DNA from: Clostridiales bacterium
GTDB taxonomy: Bacteria; Bacillota; Clostridia; Christensenellales; Aristaeellaceae
Assembly (NCBI GenBank): GCA_012837965.1
Contig: DUQF01000027.1
Span: forward strand, 35,491-99,490
DNA: 64,000 bases
Direction: 5' to 3'
The notes beneath the pieces were generated by a model, which saw nothing but the letters and a program-made list of their open reading frames with translations, did not search any database and was not told the origin of the DNA. Both the position numbers and the translations under genes were made by a program. Below are positions 42,707-52,668 of the stretch, piece after piece (positions within the stretch are counted from its first letter, which is position 1; each line of letters starts with the position of its first letter).

Positions 42707-43735
42707 ATGACCCAGTTTTTAACCAATGTCCTGAATTCTATTTACCGGCTTATTGGCAATTATGGTTGGTCGGTCATTCTGTTTACTATATTGGTTCGTT
42801 TGGTTGTGTTTCCGCTGGATGTGCGCTCACGTGCAGGCATGCGCAAAATGCAGAAAATTCAGCCGGAACTGAACAAATTGCAGGAAAAGTACGCAAACGA
42901 CCGCGTAAAGTTGCAACAAAAACAATCGGAACTTATGCGCCGTGAAAGATACAATCCGCTTTCGGGTTGTTTACCTTTGCTTATTCAATGGCCGATTTTG
43001 TTTGCGATGTTTGGTGCCATGCGTCAAATTGCTTACGAACATACTGCCGGACAGGTCTTTACCTTCCTTTCAGGGGATAGCCCCATATACGAAGGCTGGC
43101 TGTGGATTAAGAACATCTGGATGCCGGACAGCCTTTTTACCTCCCTTGCGCCCGATCCCAACTCCATGCGCATTATTGGCGGTGAAGTGTGGGAAAAAGT
43201 CTTTGCCACCTTCTCCCAGGCGCAGCAAACCAATATTCTTGCCAACATTCAGGCAGTCGTTCCGGACTTTTCCGGTATTTTAGATTTCACCAAAGAAGGT
43301 CTTGCGGCAACGCGCAATGTCATTGAAACGGCGCTTGCTTCCATGCCGCTGTATCAGCAGCAGATAGCCGTTCTTCCGGGTTGGGGAAACATCAACCTAA
43401 TGCTGTTCAAGGTGTCTGTTTTTGTCCAGCACAACGGTTACCTATTGCTGCCTGCCATTGCCGGCGTTACGCAGATTTTAATGACCAAAACCATGCCTGG
43501 CGTAAACCAGCCTCAACAGCCACAGCAAGCCGGCCAGCCCAATACCGGCAACTTTATGAAGTATTTCTTCCCGATATTTACTGTTTATATTTGTTTGTCA
43601 TCTAACGCAGCTTTTGCCCTGTATTGGGCGACTGCTAATATTATTGCTATGGTATCCAACCTTGGCATCAACGCCTACTTTGACAAAAAGGATGCTCAGC
43701 AAGCGCTTTTAAATGAGGAGAAAACCATTCAATGA
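42707..43735 (+). CDS. yidC: YidC/Oxa1/SpoIIIJ membrane insertase
   Basis: 342 residues, five membrane helices, no lipobox. Segments: GWSVILFTILVRLVVFPLD and a cytoplasmic coiled-coil hairpin with KIQPELNKLQEKYANDR. The hydrophilic-groove arginine is present in ILVRLVVF. A periplasm-facing insertion (about 115-210) is larger than in B. subtilis. Inserts membrane proteins with SecYEG or alone. Overlaps jag by four bases. Confidence 0.93.
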   Translation: MTQFLTNVLNSIYRLIGNYGWSVILFTILVRLVVFPLDVRSRAGMRKMQKIQPELNKLQEKYANDRVKLQQKQSELMRRERYNPLSGCLPLLIQWPILFAMFGAMRQIAYEHTAGQVFTFLSGDSPIYEGWLWIKNIWMPDSLFTSLAPDPNSMRIIGGEVWEKVFATFSQAQQTNILANIQAVVPDFSGILDFTKEGLAATRNVIETALASMPLYQQQIAVLPGWGNINLMLFKVSVFVQHNGYLLLPAIAGVTQILMTKTMPGVNQPQQPQQAGQPNTGNFMKYFFPIFTVYICLSSNAAFALYWATANIIAMVSNLGINAYFDKKDAQQALLNEEKTIQ

Positions 43736-44583
43736 AAACTTATGAATATCAAGGCCGTTCGGTGGAAGAAGCCATTGATGCCGGTCTTGAAGAGCTTGGC
43801 GTCACCATTGGCGATGTGAACGTGGTAGTGCTTGAAGAAGGAGCAAAGGGCTTATTCGGCTTGTTTGGAAGCCGTCTTGCCAAAGTTCGGTTAGAGCTAA
43901 AGCACGAAGAAAACTTAGCTGAAGGCGCCCGCAGGGTGTTTCAGGACTCTCTAAGTGAAACACCCGACAAGAAAGAAAAAACCGCTCCCAAAAAGAAAGA
44001 GCCTGCAAAGCGCAAAGAATCGTCCAAAAAACAGGAGAAGGAAGCGACTGAGGAAAAATCCTCGGCCATTACTCCCGCTGAAATCAAGGATGCTTTTAGC
44101 CCCGAAGGTAAGGCGCAGTCTTTCTTGATGGATGTAACCCGCTTGATGGGTGTAGAAGTTGAGGTTCACGCCAACCTTGACGAGGAAGGTAATGTGCGCA
44201 TTGTCTTTGAGGGCGATAGCCGCGGCATTTTGATTGGCCGCCGTGGAGATACCTTGGATGCCCTCCAGTACCTGACCAGCCTATATGTTAACAAAGGTCA
44301 GGAAGATTACACTCGTGTAACTCTTGACTCCGAAGGTTACCGCGCAAGGCGGGAAGAGGCGCTCATCCGCTTGGCGCACCGTATGGCAAATAGAGCCCGG
44401 AAAACCGGACGCAGGGTAGCGCTTGAATCGATGAACCCATACGAGAGGCGCATTATCCACAGTGCCCTTCAAAAGGAAGAAGGGGTAAGTACCCATTCCG
44501 AGGGTGAAGATCCCAACCGCCACATTGTGATTACCTTGAATAGAGGCCAAAGGGAACAAGAATACGACGATTTTGAGGATTAA
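43732..44583 (+). CDS. khpB: KhpB/Jag RNA-binding protein
   Basis: 283 residues: Jag-N (GRSVEEAIDAGLEELG), a long Lys/Glu linker (about 75-115), KH domain (GRRGDTLDALQYLTSLYVN) and R3H (MNPYERRIIHSALQ). Binds RNA with KhpA and affects cell-wall growth in Gram-positives. Confidence 0.93.
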   Translation: MKTYEYQGRSVEEAIDAGLEELGVTIGDVNVVVLEEGAKGLFGLFGSRLAKVRLELKHEENLAEGARRVFQDSLSETPDKKEKTAPKKKEPAKRKESSKKQEKEATEEKSSAITPAEIKDAFSPEGKAQSFLMDVTRLMGVEVEVHANLDEEGNVRIVFEGDSRGILIGRRGDTLDALQYLTSLYVNKGQEDYTRVTLDSEGYRARREEALIRLAHRMANRARKTGRRVALESMNPYERRIIHSALQKEEGVSTHSEGEDPNRHIVITLNRGQREQEYDDFED

Positions 44584-44590
44584 TTTACAT

Positions 44591-44619
44591 TTGACAAGCC
44601 TATGATTTGCCGATATAAT
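44591..44619 (+). promoter_or_regulatory. yceD-rpmF promoter
   Basis: TTGACA (44591-44596), 17-base spacer, TATAAT (44614-44619): full consensus. Confidence 0.85.
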
Positions 44620-44648
44620 ATTGACCGTTCGTTTGGAAGGAATGTCCC

Positions 44649-45164
44649 ATGTTGCTTGATGTAAGGCAGGCGGTTCGCCAAAGAGGAACTATATTTCATT
44701 TCACCCACGACGAACAAATCCCCCCACAGGAGATTTTTGGGGATACGGTAACTTTTTCAAACCCCGTTCGCTTTGAAGGTACCTTTATGATGGTAGAAGA
44801 TGTTCTCCAGCTAAAGGGTATCCTTTCCACAGAGGTTCACGCCCGCTGCGCCAATTGTTTGAAAGAGGTAAACCAACCGTTAAGGGTGGAATTTTCCGAA
44901 AATGTCCACCGAAGCGACGTCAAGGCGGAGCCCGACCCTTTTAATGATGAGAGTACCATCCCCTTTGACGGTTACTATGCAGAACTTGCTCATCTGGCAC
45001 TAACGCTGGCCATATTGGCACTGCCCATACGCTTTCTGTGTGATGAGAGTTGTGAGGGAGATTACCAGATGCAGGTGGAGGATGCCGCGGAAGATGAAGT
45101 CGATGATTCCGACCATCCGTTTGCGGCGCTAAAGCAATTGCTCTTAAAAGATCAGGAGGTGTAG
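44649..45164 (+). CDS. yceD: DUF177/YceD-family protein
   Basis: 171 residues. CARCANCLKEV-type cysteine pair near residue 77 (ARCANCLKEV) and a second near residue 129-136 (FLCDESCEGD). Widely conserved with rpmF and implicated in rRNA/L32 handling. Directly followed by rpmF. Confidence 0.88.
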   Translation: MLLDVRQAVRQRGTIFHFTHDEQIPPQEIFGDTVTFSNPVRFEGTFMMVEDVLQLKGILSTEVHARCANCLKEVNQPLRVEFSENVHRSDVKAEPDPFNDESTIPFDGYYAELAHLALTLAILALPIRFLCDESCEGDYQMQVEDAAEDEVDDSDHPFAALKQLLLKDQEV

Positions 45165-45167
45165 AAC

Positions 45168-45353
45168 ATGGCAGTACCAAAGGGAAAAGTATCAAAATCG
45201 CGTGGGCGCAAGCGTCGTACGCATTGGAAGCTAAATCTTCCGTCGATTTCAGCCTGTCCCCACTGCCATCAGATGAAACTGACCCATCGTGTTTGCCCCA
45301 GCTGCGGCATGTATAATGGCGTCCAGGTCATCCAGATGGACGAGAAAAAATAA
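45168..45353 (+). CDS. rpmF: Ribosomal protein L32
   Basis: 61 residues: [20 protein letters not shown], then a zinc ribbon CPHC...CPSC. The zinc-binding form of L32. GGAGG precedes the ATG. Confidence 0.97.
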   Translation: MAVPKGKVSKSRGRKRRTHWKLNLPSISACPHCHQMKLTHRVCPSCGMYNGVQVIQMDEKK

Positions 45354-45361
45354 TTTTTTTC

Positions 45362-45571
45362 CGATAGATACTTGAGGAGTAGTGGAACCTACCTTTTAGA
45401 GAGGCGCCGGTTGGTGAAAGGCGTCAGGCAAGGTCCATGAAGGTCGCAAGTAAAGGAAGCCAAAAGGCCGAGTGATGCCCGTTAACGCATTGGAGGTAGC
45501 AGGTCACACTGCTGCGAAGTAAGGTGGTACCACGGCTTGCCCCGTCCTTTCATGGACGGGGCGGTTTGTTT
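45362..45571 (+). promoter_or_regulatory. T-box riboswitch (valine) before valS
   Basis: Stem I with AGTAG loop-E motif, then the universal T-box sequence AAGGTGGTACCACG (45521-45534). The terminator GCCCCGTCC / GGACGGGGC and GGTTTGTTT follow. A GTC triplet at 45443-45445, in ATGAAGGTCGC, is the likely specifier for valine. Uncharged tRNA-Val would stabilise the antiterminator and allow valS transcription. Confidence 0.93.
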
Positions 45572-45581
45572 AGGAGGACAT

Positions 45582-48224
45582 ATGAGCGAATTTTCAATGG
45601 AAAAAACCTACAATCCGCAGGCGATTGAACAATCGACCTATCAAAATTGGGAAGAATCGGGCGCCTTTGTTGCCAAGCGCGTTCCGGGCAAAAAGCCCTA
45701 TACCATTGTCATGCCGCCCCCTAATATTACGGGAGAATTACACATGGGGCATGCCATGGACTGTGTTTTGCAGGATGCTTTAACCCGCTATCATCGCATG
45801 ATAGGCGACCCGACGCTGTGGCTGCCCGGAACCGACCATGCTTCCATTGCGACGGAAGTAAAAATCGTAGAAAGCATGGCCCAGGAGGGTCTTACCAAGG
45901 ATGATCTTGGCCGTGAAAAGTTTTTAGAGCGTGCCTGGGCATGGAAAAATAAATATGGCAACCGTATCACCACACAGCTGCGGCGCTTAGGCGCTTCCTG
46001 CGACTGGTCACGGGAGCGGTTCACCATGGACGAGGGCTGTTCACGAGCCGTCCGTGAAGTGTTTGTGCGCCTGTATGAACAGGGGCTGATTTACCGGGGC
46101 GACCGCATCATAAATTGGTGCCCCTCCTGTCTAACAGCCATTTCCGATGCCGAAATCGAGTATGAGGAGCAAGCTTCCCATATCTGGCATATTCGCTATC
46201 CCGCCAAGGATGGAGGAGAGGGCATTGTGGTTGCGACTACCCGCCCCGAAACCATGCTGGGCGACACGGGTGTTGCTGTCCATCCGGAAGATGAGCGTTA
46301 CAAGAATTTGGTCGGCAAAGAAGTCATCCTGCCTATCGCAAACCGAGCCATTCCTGTGGTGGCCGATAACTATGTGGATAAGGAATTTGGTACAGGCGCC
46401 GTGAAAATGACGCCTGCCCATGACCCTAACGACTTTGAAATTGCCAAGCGTCATAACCTTGAAATTCTTAGGGTCATGAACGATGACGCCACCATGAATG
46501 AGCATGCCGGAGCGAAGTTTCAGGGCATGGACCACATGACCTGCCGTCAGGAAGTTGTAAAAGAGTTAAAAGAATTAGGCCTCCTTCTCAAAGTAGAAAA
46601 CTATACCCACAATGTCGGTACCTGTTATCGTTGTGATACTACGGTAGAGCCCATGCTGTCCGAGCAGTGGTTTGTGAAAATGAAGCCCCTTGCGGAGCCT
46701 GCTATTCAGGCTGTTAAGGAAGGTAAAACCCGTTTCCTGCCCGACCGTTTTTCTAAAATCTACTTTAACTGGATGGAAAACGTGCATGACTGGTGTATCA
46801 GCCGCCAGCTTTGGTGGGGGCATCGCATTCCCTGCTGGTATTGTGAGGATTGTGATGAATTGATTGTAAGCCGTGAAGACCCGACCGAATGCCCCAAGTG
46901 CAAGTCCGTTAATATCCATCAGGACGAAGACGTTCTTGATACCTGGTTTTCAAGCGCCCTATGGCCATTCAGCACCCTGGGTTGGCCTGATGAAACCGAG
47001 GACCTCAAATACTTTTATCCTACCAGCACTTTGGTGACAGGCTATGACATTATCTTTTTCTGGGTTGCCCGAATGATTTTTTCCGGGATTGCCCACATGG
47101 GAGAGGTTCCCTTTGATACCGTGTTGATTCATGGCCTTGTCCGTGCTGCCGATGGTCGTAAAATGTCCAAGTCCCTTGGCAACGGAATTGATCCCCTTGA
47201 AATTATTGATGAATACGGCGCCGACGCATTACGCTTTTCCCTGTGTATGGGCATTAGCCCCGGCAACGATACCCGCTTTTCACAGGAAAAAATCGAAGCC
47301 GCCCGCAATTTTGCCAACAAGGTATGGAACGCAGCCCGCTTTGTTTTAATGAACCTTGAGGGTGAGGAGAGCCTTGTGGGCAAAACCTTAGAGCAGGCCG
47401 ATAGCTGGATTTTGACTCGCTGCATGAGCGCTGTTCAGGACGTGACGAACTACTTTGAGTTAAACGACCACGGCCTTGCAGCTCAACGTCTGTATGATTT
47501 TGCCTGGAGTGACTTTTGCGACTGGTATATTGAGCTTGCTAAAGCTGATTTATTTGGCGACAACTCGGAAAGAAAACGTACCGTTCAGGCGGTACTTCAG
47601 TATGTACTAAAGGCGCTGCTTAAAATGCTGCATCCTTTTATGCCTTTCTTAACCGAAACGTTGTATCGCTACTTGCCGGGGCAGGAAAGCGCCTCCTGTA
47701 TGCTGTCTGCCTGGCCAACGAGGGAAGAAAGCTTCATCGATGAAAAGGCCGCAGAGGAGATGGAAGCGGTCATGGAGCTCATTCGTCAGGTGCGCAACCT
47801 GCGCAGTGAAATGAAGGTACAGGCCGGCAGGCGCACCCGCTTGATTATTAAGCCCGCCCAAGGTTATGTGGAAACTTTTAGTTGGGCGGAAGGCTACTTT
47901 AAGCGCCTTGCCTATGCCCAGTCGGTTGAAATTCTTTTGGGCGATGAAAAGGTGGAAGAAAAAACCGTCAGCGTCGTGACCGACAAGTTTCAGGTACTGA
48001 TACCCTTGGGCGATCTTGTGGATTTGGATGAAGAGTTGGCTCGCCTTAATAAGGAAAAGGACAACTTGACAAGTGAGATTACACGATCAGAGGGTAAGCT
48101 CAATAACGCAGGCTTTGTTAACAAGGCGCCTGAAAAGCTGGTTGAACTGGAAAGGGAAAAGTTAATAAAGAACAAGGCCGCCCTTCAAGTCCTCGTCAAG
48201 CGCATTGAGGATTTACAGGCATGA
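45582..48224 (+). CDS. valS: Valyl-tRNA synthetase
   Basis: 880 residues, class I. HIGH-type motif PPPNITGELHMGHAMD near 45 and KMSKS (GRKMSKSLGNGIDP) near 527. CP1 editing domain between, anticodon-binding domain and a C-terminal coiled coil from about 810. ATG at 45582 has GGAGG six bases before it; an earlier frame start overlaps the T-box terminator. Confidence 0.97.
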   Translation: MSEFSMEKTYNPQAIEQSTYQNWEESGAFVAKRVPGKKPYTIVMPPPNITGELHMGHAMDCVLQDALTRYHRMIGDPTLWLPGTDHASIATEVKIVESMAQEGLTKDDLGREKFLERAWAWKNKYGNRITTQLRRLGASCDWSRERFTMDEGCSRAVREVFVRLYEQGLIYRGDRIINWCPSCLTAISDAEIEYEEQASHIWHIRYPAKDGGEGIVVATTRPETMLGDTGVAVHPEDERYKNLVGKEVILPIANRAIPVVADNYVDKEFGTGAVKMTPAHDPNDFEIAKRHNLEILRVMNDDATMNEHAGAKFQGMDHMTCRQEVVKELKELGLLLKVENYTHNVGTCYRCDTTVEPMLSEQWFVKMKPLAEPAIQAVKEGKTRFLPDRFSKIYFNWMENVHDWCISRQLWWGHRIPCWYCEDCDELIVSREDPTECPKCKSVNIHQDEDVLDTWFSSALWPFSTLGWPDETEDLKYFYPTSTLVTGYDIIFFWVARMIFSGIAHMGEVPFDTVLIHGLVRAADGRKMSKSLGNGIDPLEIIDEYGADALRFSLCMGISPGNDTRFSQEKIEAARNFANKVWNAARFVLMNLEGEESLVGKTLEQADSWILTRCMSAVQDVTNYFELNDHGLAAQRLYDFAWSDFCDWYIELAKADLFGDNSERKRTVQAVLQYVLKALLKMLHPFMPFLTETLYRYLPGQESASCMLSAWPTREESFIDEKAAEEMEAVMELIRQVRNLRSEMKVQAGRRTRLIIKPAQGYVETFSWAEGYFKRLAYAQSVEILLGDEKVEEKTVSVVTDKFQVLIPLGDLVDLDEELARLNKEKDNLTSEITRSEGKLNNAGFVNKAPEKLVELEREKLIKNKAALQVLVKRIEDLQA

Positions 48225-49153
48225 CTGCCTATCACCATATTCCGGTTATGGCTGATGAAGTCATAGAATACCTGAACCCCACCCCGGGCAAAGTCTTCGC
48301 CGACGGCACCTTAGGCGGCGGTGGGCACAGCTCCCTTTTGCTTGAAAGAATGGGGGGAGAAGGCATGCTCTATGGTATAGATAGGGACCATGCGGCTATT
48401 GCAGCCGCAAGTGAGCGTCTGAAAAACCATCCCAACAAAACCATCATTCACGGTAATTTTCACGATATCAATGCTTTACTGCCGGAAGGCGTCCTGCTGG
48501 ACGGCGGCCTGATTGACCTTGGCGTATCCAGCCACCAACTGGACACCCCCGAAAGGGGCTTTAGCTACCACGAAGATGCCCCCCTTGACATGCGCATGGA
48601 TCAAAGTCAGGGCATAACTGCCAAGGATTACTTAAACACAGTCGCTGAAAAGGACTTCGCCCAAGCCCTCTATGCTTACAGCGATGAGCGCTGGGCGACC
48701 CGTATTGCCAAGAAACTAATCGAAATGCGCAAAGAAAAGCCTCTACAAACCACCTTTGATTTGGTTAGGGTAGTGGATGCAGCCATCCCCAAGGCTGTCA
48801 GGGCTAAGGATACGGGGCACCCCGCTCGTCGCACCTTTCAGGCGGTGCGCATCGTAGTTAATGAGGAACTTGACCCTCTTTCTCGGGCGCTTGAACACTG
48901 GGTCGTGCGCCTAAAACCGGGCGGCAGGCTGTGCGTGATTACCTTTCATTCCATTGAGGATAGAATCGTGAAGCAGGCCTTTGCTCGCATGAAAAACCCC
49001 TGTATCTGCCCGCCCAAAGCTCCCGTTTGCACCTGCGGGAAAAAGCCGTATGGAAAAGTGCTGGGCGGCGGGGCAATTAAACCCACCAAGAAAGAAATAG
49101 AAATCAATTCCCGCTCCCAAAGCGCAAAAATGCGTGTAGTCGAAAGGATTTAG
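48221..49153 (+). CDS. rsmH: 16S rRNA (cytosine-1402-N4) methyltransferase
   Basis: 310 residues. SAM site FADGTLGGGGHSSLLLERM, LIDLGVSSHQLDTPERGFS, LDMRMDQSQG and ITFHSIEDRIVK. Usually first in the cell-division (dcw) cluster, but here it is coupled to valS (ATGA) and followed by rsmI, which modifies the 2'-O of the same nucleotide C1402. Confidence 0.96.
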   Translation: MTAYHHIPVMADEVIEYLNPTPGKVFADGTLGGGGHSSLLLERMGGEGMLYGIDRDHAAIAAASERLKNHPNKTIIHGNFHDINALLPEGVLLDGGLIDLGVSSHQLDTPERGFSYHEDAPLDMRMDQSQGITAKDYLNTVAEKDFAQALYAYSDERWATRIAKKLIEMRKEKPLQTTFDLVRVVDAAIPKAVRAKDTGHPARRTFQAVRIVVNEELDPLSRALEHWVVRLKPGGRLCVITFHSIEDRIVKQAFARMKNPCICPPKAPVCTCGKKPYGKVLGGGAIKPTKKEIEINSRSQSAKMRVVERI

Positions 49154-49154
49154 C

Positions 49155-50006
49155 ATGCTGTATGTTGTGGCAACGCCCATCGGCAACCTTGGCGATATGA
49201 GCCAGAGGGCAGTGGACGTTTTGAAAGAAGTTGATTTGATTGCTGCGGAAGATACCCGTGTTACGATGAAGCTGCTCAATCACTTTGATATTCGAACGCC
49301 TCTGACTTCTTTACACGCTTTTAACGAGGAAACAAAGGGCGCCGCCTTAGTCCGGCGCATGGTGGAAGAAGGCATTTCCGTCGCCTTGGTGACCGATGCG
49401 GGTACGCCCGCCGTGTCCGACCCGGGCAGCCTTTTGATTGCGGAAGCTATTAAACAAGGCATCCCCGTTTCGCCCGTTCCCGGAGCCTCAGCTGCCATTG
49501 CGGCCGTATCGGTCTGCGGGTTTACCAACAAAGAATTTACTTTCATCGGCTTTCTTGAACGCAGTAAAAAAGCGCAGAAAGAAAGGTTGGAAGCCTTAAG
49601 GGGGCAGGCACAGACAGTCGTCCTCTACGAATCGCCTTTCAGGGCGCTTGAGACGCTCGAAAACATCAGTGAAGTGTATCCGAATATCCAGGTGGTAGCT
49701 TGTAGGGACTTAACCAAAAAGTTTGAAGAGTATGTGCGTGGAACGCCAGATAGCGTCCACATGCAGCTTCAAAACAATCCAAACCACACAAAGGGTGAGT
49801 ATGTGTTGGTACTGGACCTTTCAAAAGAAAAAGAAATTGAGCAGGAAAGCGACAACGACAATCTGTCTTTAGAAGCTCAGCTGATTGACAGAATGGTCAA
49901 AGAAGAGGAAACTTTAAGAGAAGCGATGGATGCCCTTGTTAAGCAAGGCGGCAACCGCAACATGCTCTATCAAGCGCAACTTACCTTAAAACGTATCTTT
50001 GAATAA
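49155..50006 (+). CDS. rsmI: 16S rRNA (cytidine-1402-2'-O) methyltransferase
   Basis: 283 residues, tetrapyrrole-methylase fold: YVVATPIGNLGDMSQRAVD, AAEDTRVTMKLL, VTDAGTPAVSDPG, PVPGASA. Adjacent to rsmH, so the two C1402 modifications are encoded together. Confidence 0.96.
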   Translation: MLYVVATPIGNLGDMSQRAVDVLKEVDLIAAEDTRVTMKLLNHFDIRTPLTSLHAFNEETKGAALVRRMVEEGISVALVTDAGTPAVSDPGSLLIAEAIKQGIPVSPVPGASAAIAAVSVCGFTNKEFTFIGFLERSKKAQKERLEALRGQAQTVVLYESPFRALETLENISEVYPNIQVVACRDLTKKFEEYVRGTPDSVHMQLQNNPNHTKGEYVLVLDLSKEKEIEQESDNDNLSLEAQLIDRMVKEEETLREAMDALVKQGGNRNMLYQAQLTLKRIFE

Positions 50007-50016
50007 GGAGAAAATC

Positions 50017-50613
50017 ATGCAAGCGGGATTTACACGTAGCGAAGCGCTACAATTACTCATGGAATATAACCAAGAACCCTTTCATATTCGCCATGCTTTG
50101 ACGGTAGAAGGCGTTATGTGCGCTTTTGCGGATAACTTAGGTTTCCAGGACGAGAAAGAGTTTTGGGGCATTGTGGGTTTGCTTCATGACATCGACTATG
50201 AACGTTACCCTGACCAGCACTGTATCAAAGCGCCGGAGATTTTAAGGAAACACGGGGGAACGGAAGAACTAATCCGTGCCGTCGTATCGCATACCTACGG
50301 CATTCATACGGATGTAATGCCCGAACACCTGATGGAAAAGATTCTCTTTGCTACCGATGAACTTACCGGTCTTATCGGGGCGGCCGCCAAAATGCGTCCG
50401 TCCAAATCCACTAAGGATATGGAGCTGCGCAGCTTGAAGAAAAAGTACAAGGACAAGCGTTTTGCCGCCGGCTGTTCACGGGAAGTGATTAAACAGGGAG
50501 CGGATATGCTTGAATGGACGCTTGACGATTTGCTTGAAAAAACCATCTTAGCCATGCGAGTTGATGAAGATAACATCAACGATGAAATGAAAGCCTTGGG
50601 GCTTGAAGCGTAA
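50017..50613 (+). CDS. HD-domain hydrolase
   Basis: 198 residues, HD phosphohydrolase type (HIRHALTVEGVM, LLHDIDYERYPDQH, VVSHTYGIH). The HD pair is at HD in LLHD. Substrate unknown. ATG at 50017 has AAGGAG upstream; the TTG at 49999 overlaps rsmI and is less likely. Confidence 0.82.
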   Translation: MQAGFTRSEALQLLMEYNQEPFHIRHALTVEGVMCAFADNLGFQDEKEFWGIVGLLHDIDYERYPDQHCIKAPEILRKHGGTEELIRAVVSHTYGIHTDVMPEHLMEKILFATDELTGLIGAAAKMRPSKSTKDMELRSLKKKYKDKRFAAGCSREVIKQGADMLEWTLDDLLEKTILAMRVDEDNINDEMKALGLEA

Positions 50614-50615
50614 CA

Positions 50616-50652
50616 AAAAACGGCAACTTGTATCAAAGCAGGCTGCCGTTTT
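50616..50652. terminator. Bidirectional terminator
   Basis: AAAACGGCA ... TGCCGTTTT with A-rich and T-rich flanks, between convergent genes. Confidence 0.8.
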
Positions 50653-50687
50653 GGTTTGTCAATTATTCATATGCGATTTTATTACTG

Positions 50688-51278
50688 TCAGCCGTTTTCC
50701 CTTGTGATTTGGTCAAGGCTCAGGCCAAAGCCGGGGACAAATTCCCGCATAAAGTCTTGCACTTCCTCAAGCTCAATGGCGTTGATACTGTTTTGAATGC
50801 CCACTTGCGCTTCGGCAAACTCCCTGTTGCCAGATTTGGCTTCCTCCAAACACTTGATAAAGGCGCAGATACGGTCGGCGGCCTTCACAATGCGCCATTC
50901 TTCGGTGTTTTCGTCCGGCAAAATGAGGGGCTCATAATCATCCTTTAAGTCTTCAGGGAGCATGCCAAGGAGCCGTTGAGCGGCAATATCGGCAATCTTG
51001 TTGTATTCTTCTTTGATAACGGCGTTGTTGTTTTTAATGGGGGTGGGGAGGTCGCCTGTAATCACTTCGCTTGCGTCGTGGTAGAGGGCAAGGGCCATGA
51101 TATGCTCTGCATCGTAACCACGGCCATAGCGTTTGTTGCCAATCAGGGCCAGGGCGTGGGCTATCATGGCTGCCTGCATGGAATGTTCCATGTCGTTTTC
51201 GGGAAAGGTGTTGCGCATCAGCCCCCAGCGGAGAATGTATTTCATACGGGAGATATAGGCAAAAAAATGGTAGCGCAT
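50688..51278 (-). CDS. yfbR: YfbR-type 5'-deoxynucleotidase
   Basis: 196 residues, HD domain. NDMEHSMQAAMIAHAL, ALYHDASEVITGDLPTPIK and VKAADRICAFIKCLEEA match YfbR. It removes phosphate from dNMPs. Three bases downstream of rarA, probably one transcript. Confidence 0.9.
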   Translation of the reverse strand: MRYHFFAYISRMKYILRWGLMRNTFPENDMEHSMQAAMIAHALALIGNKRYGRGYDAEHIMALALYHDASEVITGDLPTPIKNNNAVIKEEYNKIADIAAQRLLGMLPEDLKDDYEPLILPDENTEEWRIVKAADRICAFIKCLEEAKSGNREFAEAQVGIQNSINAIELEEVQDFMREFVPGFGLSLDQITRENG

Positions 51279-51281
51279 GGT

Positions 51282-52595
51282 TTAGTTCCTGTCTTTCTTT
51301 TTTTGAATGTTTTTTTCTTCGCCCTGGTTGGAGGGGCGATAGTATACGGTATTTTCAAAGCCTTCGGGCATATAATTTTGCTCAACATAATGGCCGGGAT
51401 AATTGTGAGGATAGAGATATCCCTTGCCATTATCGGTGCGCTCGTGCCCTGCGAAGTGGGTATCACGCAGGTGCTCAGGCACCCTGCCCAGTTCGCCCTT
51501 TTTTGCGTCGGCCATGGCTTTATCAATAGCGCAAATCACGGAGTTTGACTTTGGGCTTTCACAAATAGCGATGATGGCCTGGGTTAATGGAATACGGGCT
51601 TCGGGCATGCCCAGAAATTCAAGGGCCTGCATGGCGCTGACCGCTTGTACCAAAGCCATGGGGTTAGCCATTCCTATATCTTCGCTGGCGTGAACAATCA
51701 TTCGGCGGGCAAGCAGTCGAGGGTCACAGCCCGCATAGATAAGGCGGGAGAACCAAAGCAGGGCCGCATCGGAATCAGATCCACGCAGCGACTTGCAGAA
51801 GGCCGAAATCATATCGTAGTAGAGGCTTTCATCAACCTTTACAACGGGTTTTTGAATGGAGTCTTCGGCAATTGATAAGTTAATGTGGATGCCGCCTTCC
51901 TTTGTCGGAGTAGTCAGGGCAGCCAGTTCAAGGGCGTTTAATGCCATGCGGGCATCGCCGTTTGCGACAAAAGCAAGGTGGTTCAGAGCATCTTCATCGA
52001 TGCTTACATTAATTTTTCCAAGCCCTCGTTCCTTATCTTTAATGGCAAGCTTCAAAATGTTTTTCACATCGTTGTTGGTTAGGGGTTCAAAAGCAAACAA
52101 TCGACAGCGGCTGACAATGGCGGGCGTCATGGATACCATGGGATTTTCCGTGGTTGACCCGATAAAATAGATTTCTCCCTTTTCAATGGCGGGCAGTAAA
52201 CTGTCGGACTGTGCTTTTGACCAGCGGTGACATTCATCCAGCAAAAGATAGGTATTTTGCCCATACATTTGGCGACGGGCTCTTGCGTCTTTTAGGGCCT
52301 CACGCATGTCGGCAACGCCTGAAGTAACGGCATTCAGGCGCACGAAAGCCGCCTTGCTGGTATTGGCAATAATACAGGCCAAGGTGGTTTTACCCGTACC
52401 GGGCGGCCCCCAGAAAATGCTGGAGGTAAGCCTGCCTGCCTCAATGGCCCGCTTAAGCAGCGTACCGCTGCCCACCAAGTGACCTTGGCCAAAAAACTCG
52501 TCTAGCGTCCGTGGGCGCATTCGGTCGGCCAAGGGGCGTGAAGGGTCTATTTCATTGGTTTGACTAAAATCAAAAAGTGTGGGTTGGTTTTTCAT
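51282..52595 (-). CDS. rarA: Replication-associated recombination ATPase RarA (MgsA)
   Basis: 437 residues. Walker A GPPGTGKTTLA near 59, Walker B LLLDECHRWSKAQSD (usual DEIHRF is changed to DECHRW), sensor IGSTTENPM, and tetramerisation region GSDSDAALLWFSRLIYAGCDP. Acts at stalled forks. Divergent from barnase. Confidence 0.95.
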   Translation of the reverse strand: MKNQPTLFDFSQTNEIDPSRPLADRMRPRTLDEFFGQGHLVGSGTLLKRAIEAGRLTSSIFWGPPGTGKTTLACIIANTSKAAFVRLNAVTSGVADMREALKDARARRQMYGQNTYLLLDECHRWSKAQSDSLLPAIEKGEIYFIGSTTENPMVSMTPAIVSRCRLFAFEPLTNNDVKNILKLAIKDKERGLGKINVSIDEDALNHLAFVANGDARMALNALELAALTTPTKEGGIHINLSIAEDSIQKPVVKVDESLYYDMISAFCKSLRGSDSDAALLWFSRLIYAGCDPRLLARRMIVHASEDIGMANPMALVQAVSAMQALEFLGMPEARIPLTQAIIAICESPKSNSVICAIDKAMADAKKGELGRVPEHLRDTHFAGHERTDNGKGYLYPHNYPGHYVEQNYMPEGFENTVYYRPSNQGEEKNIQKKKDRN

Positions 52596-52668
52596 GAATA
52601 ACTTGCATGCCTCCTAAGGTTGAGTGTATCATACCAGTGGTTTAATTTTCAAGCAAGGAGAAACAGGA

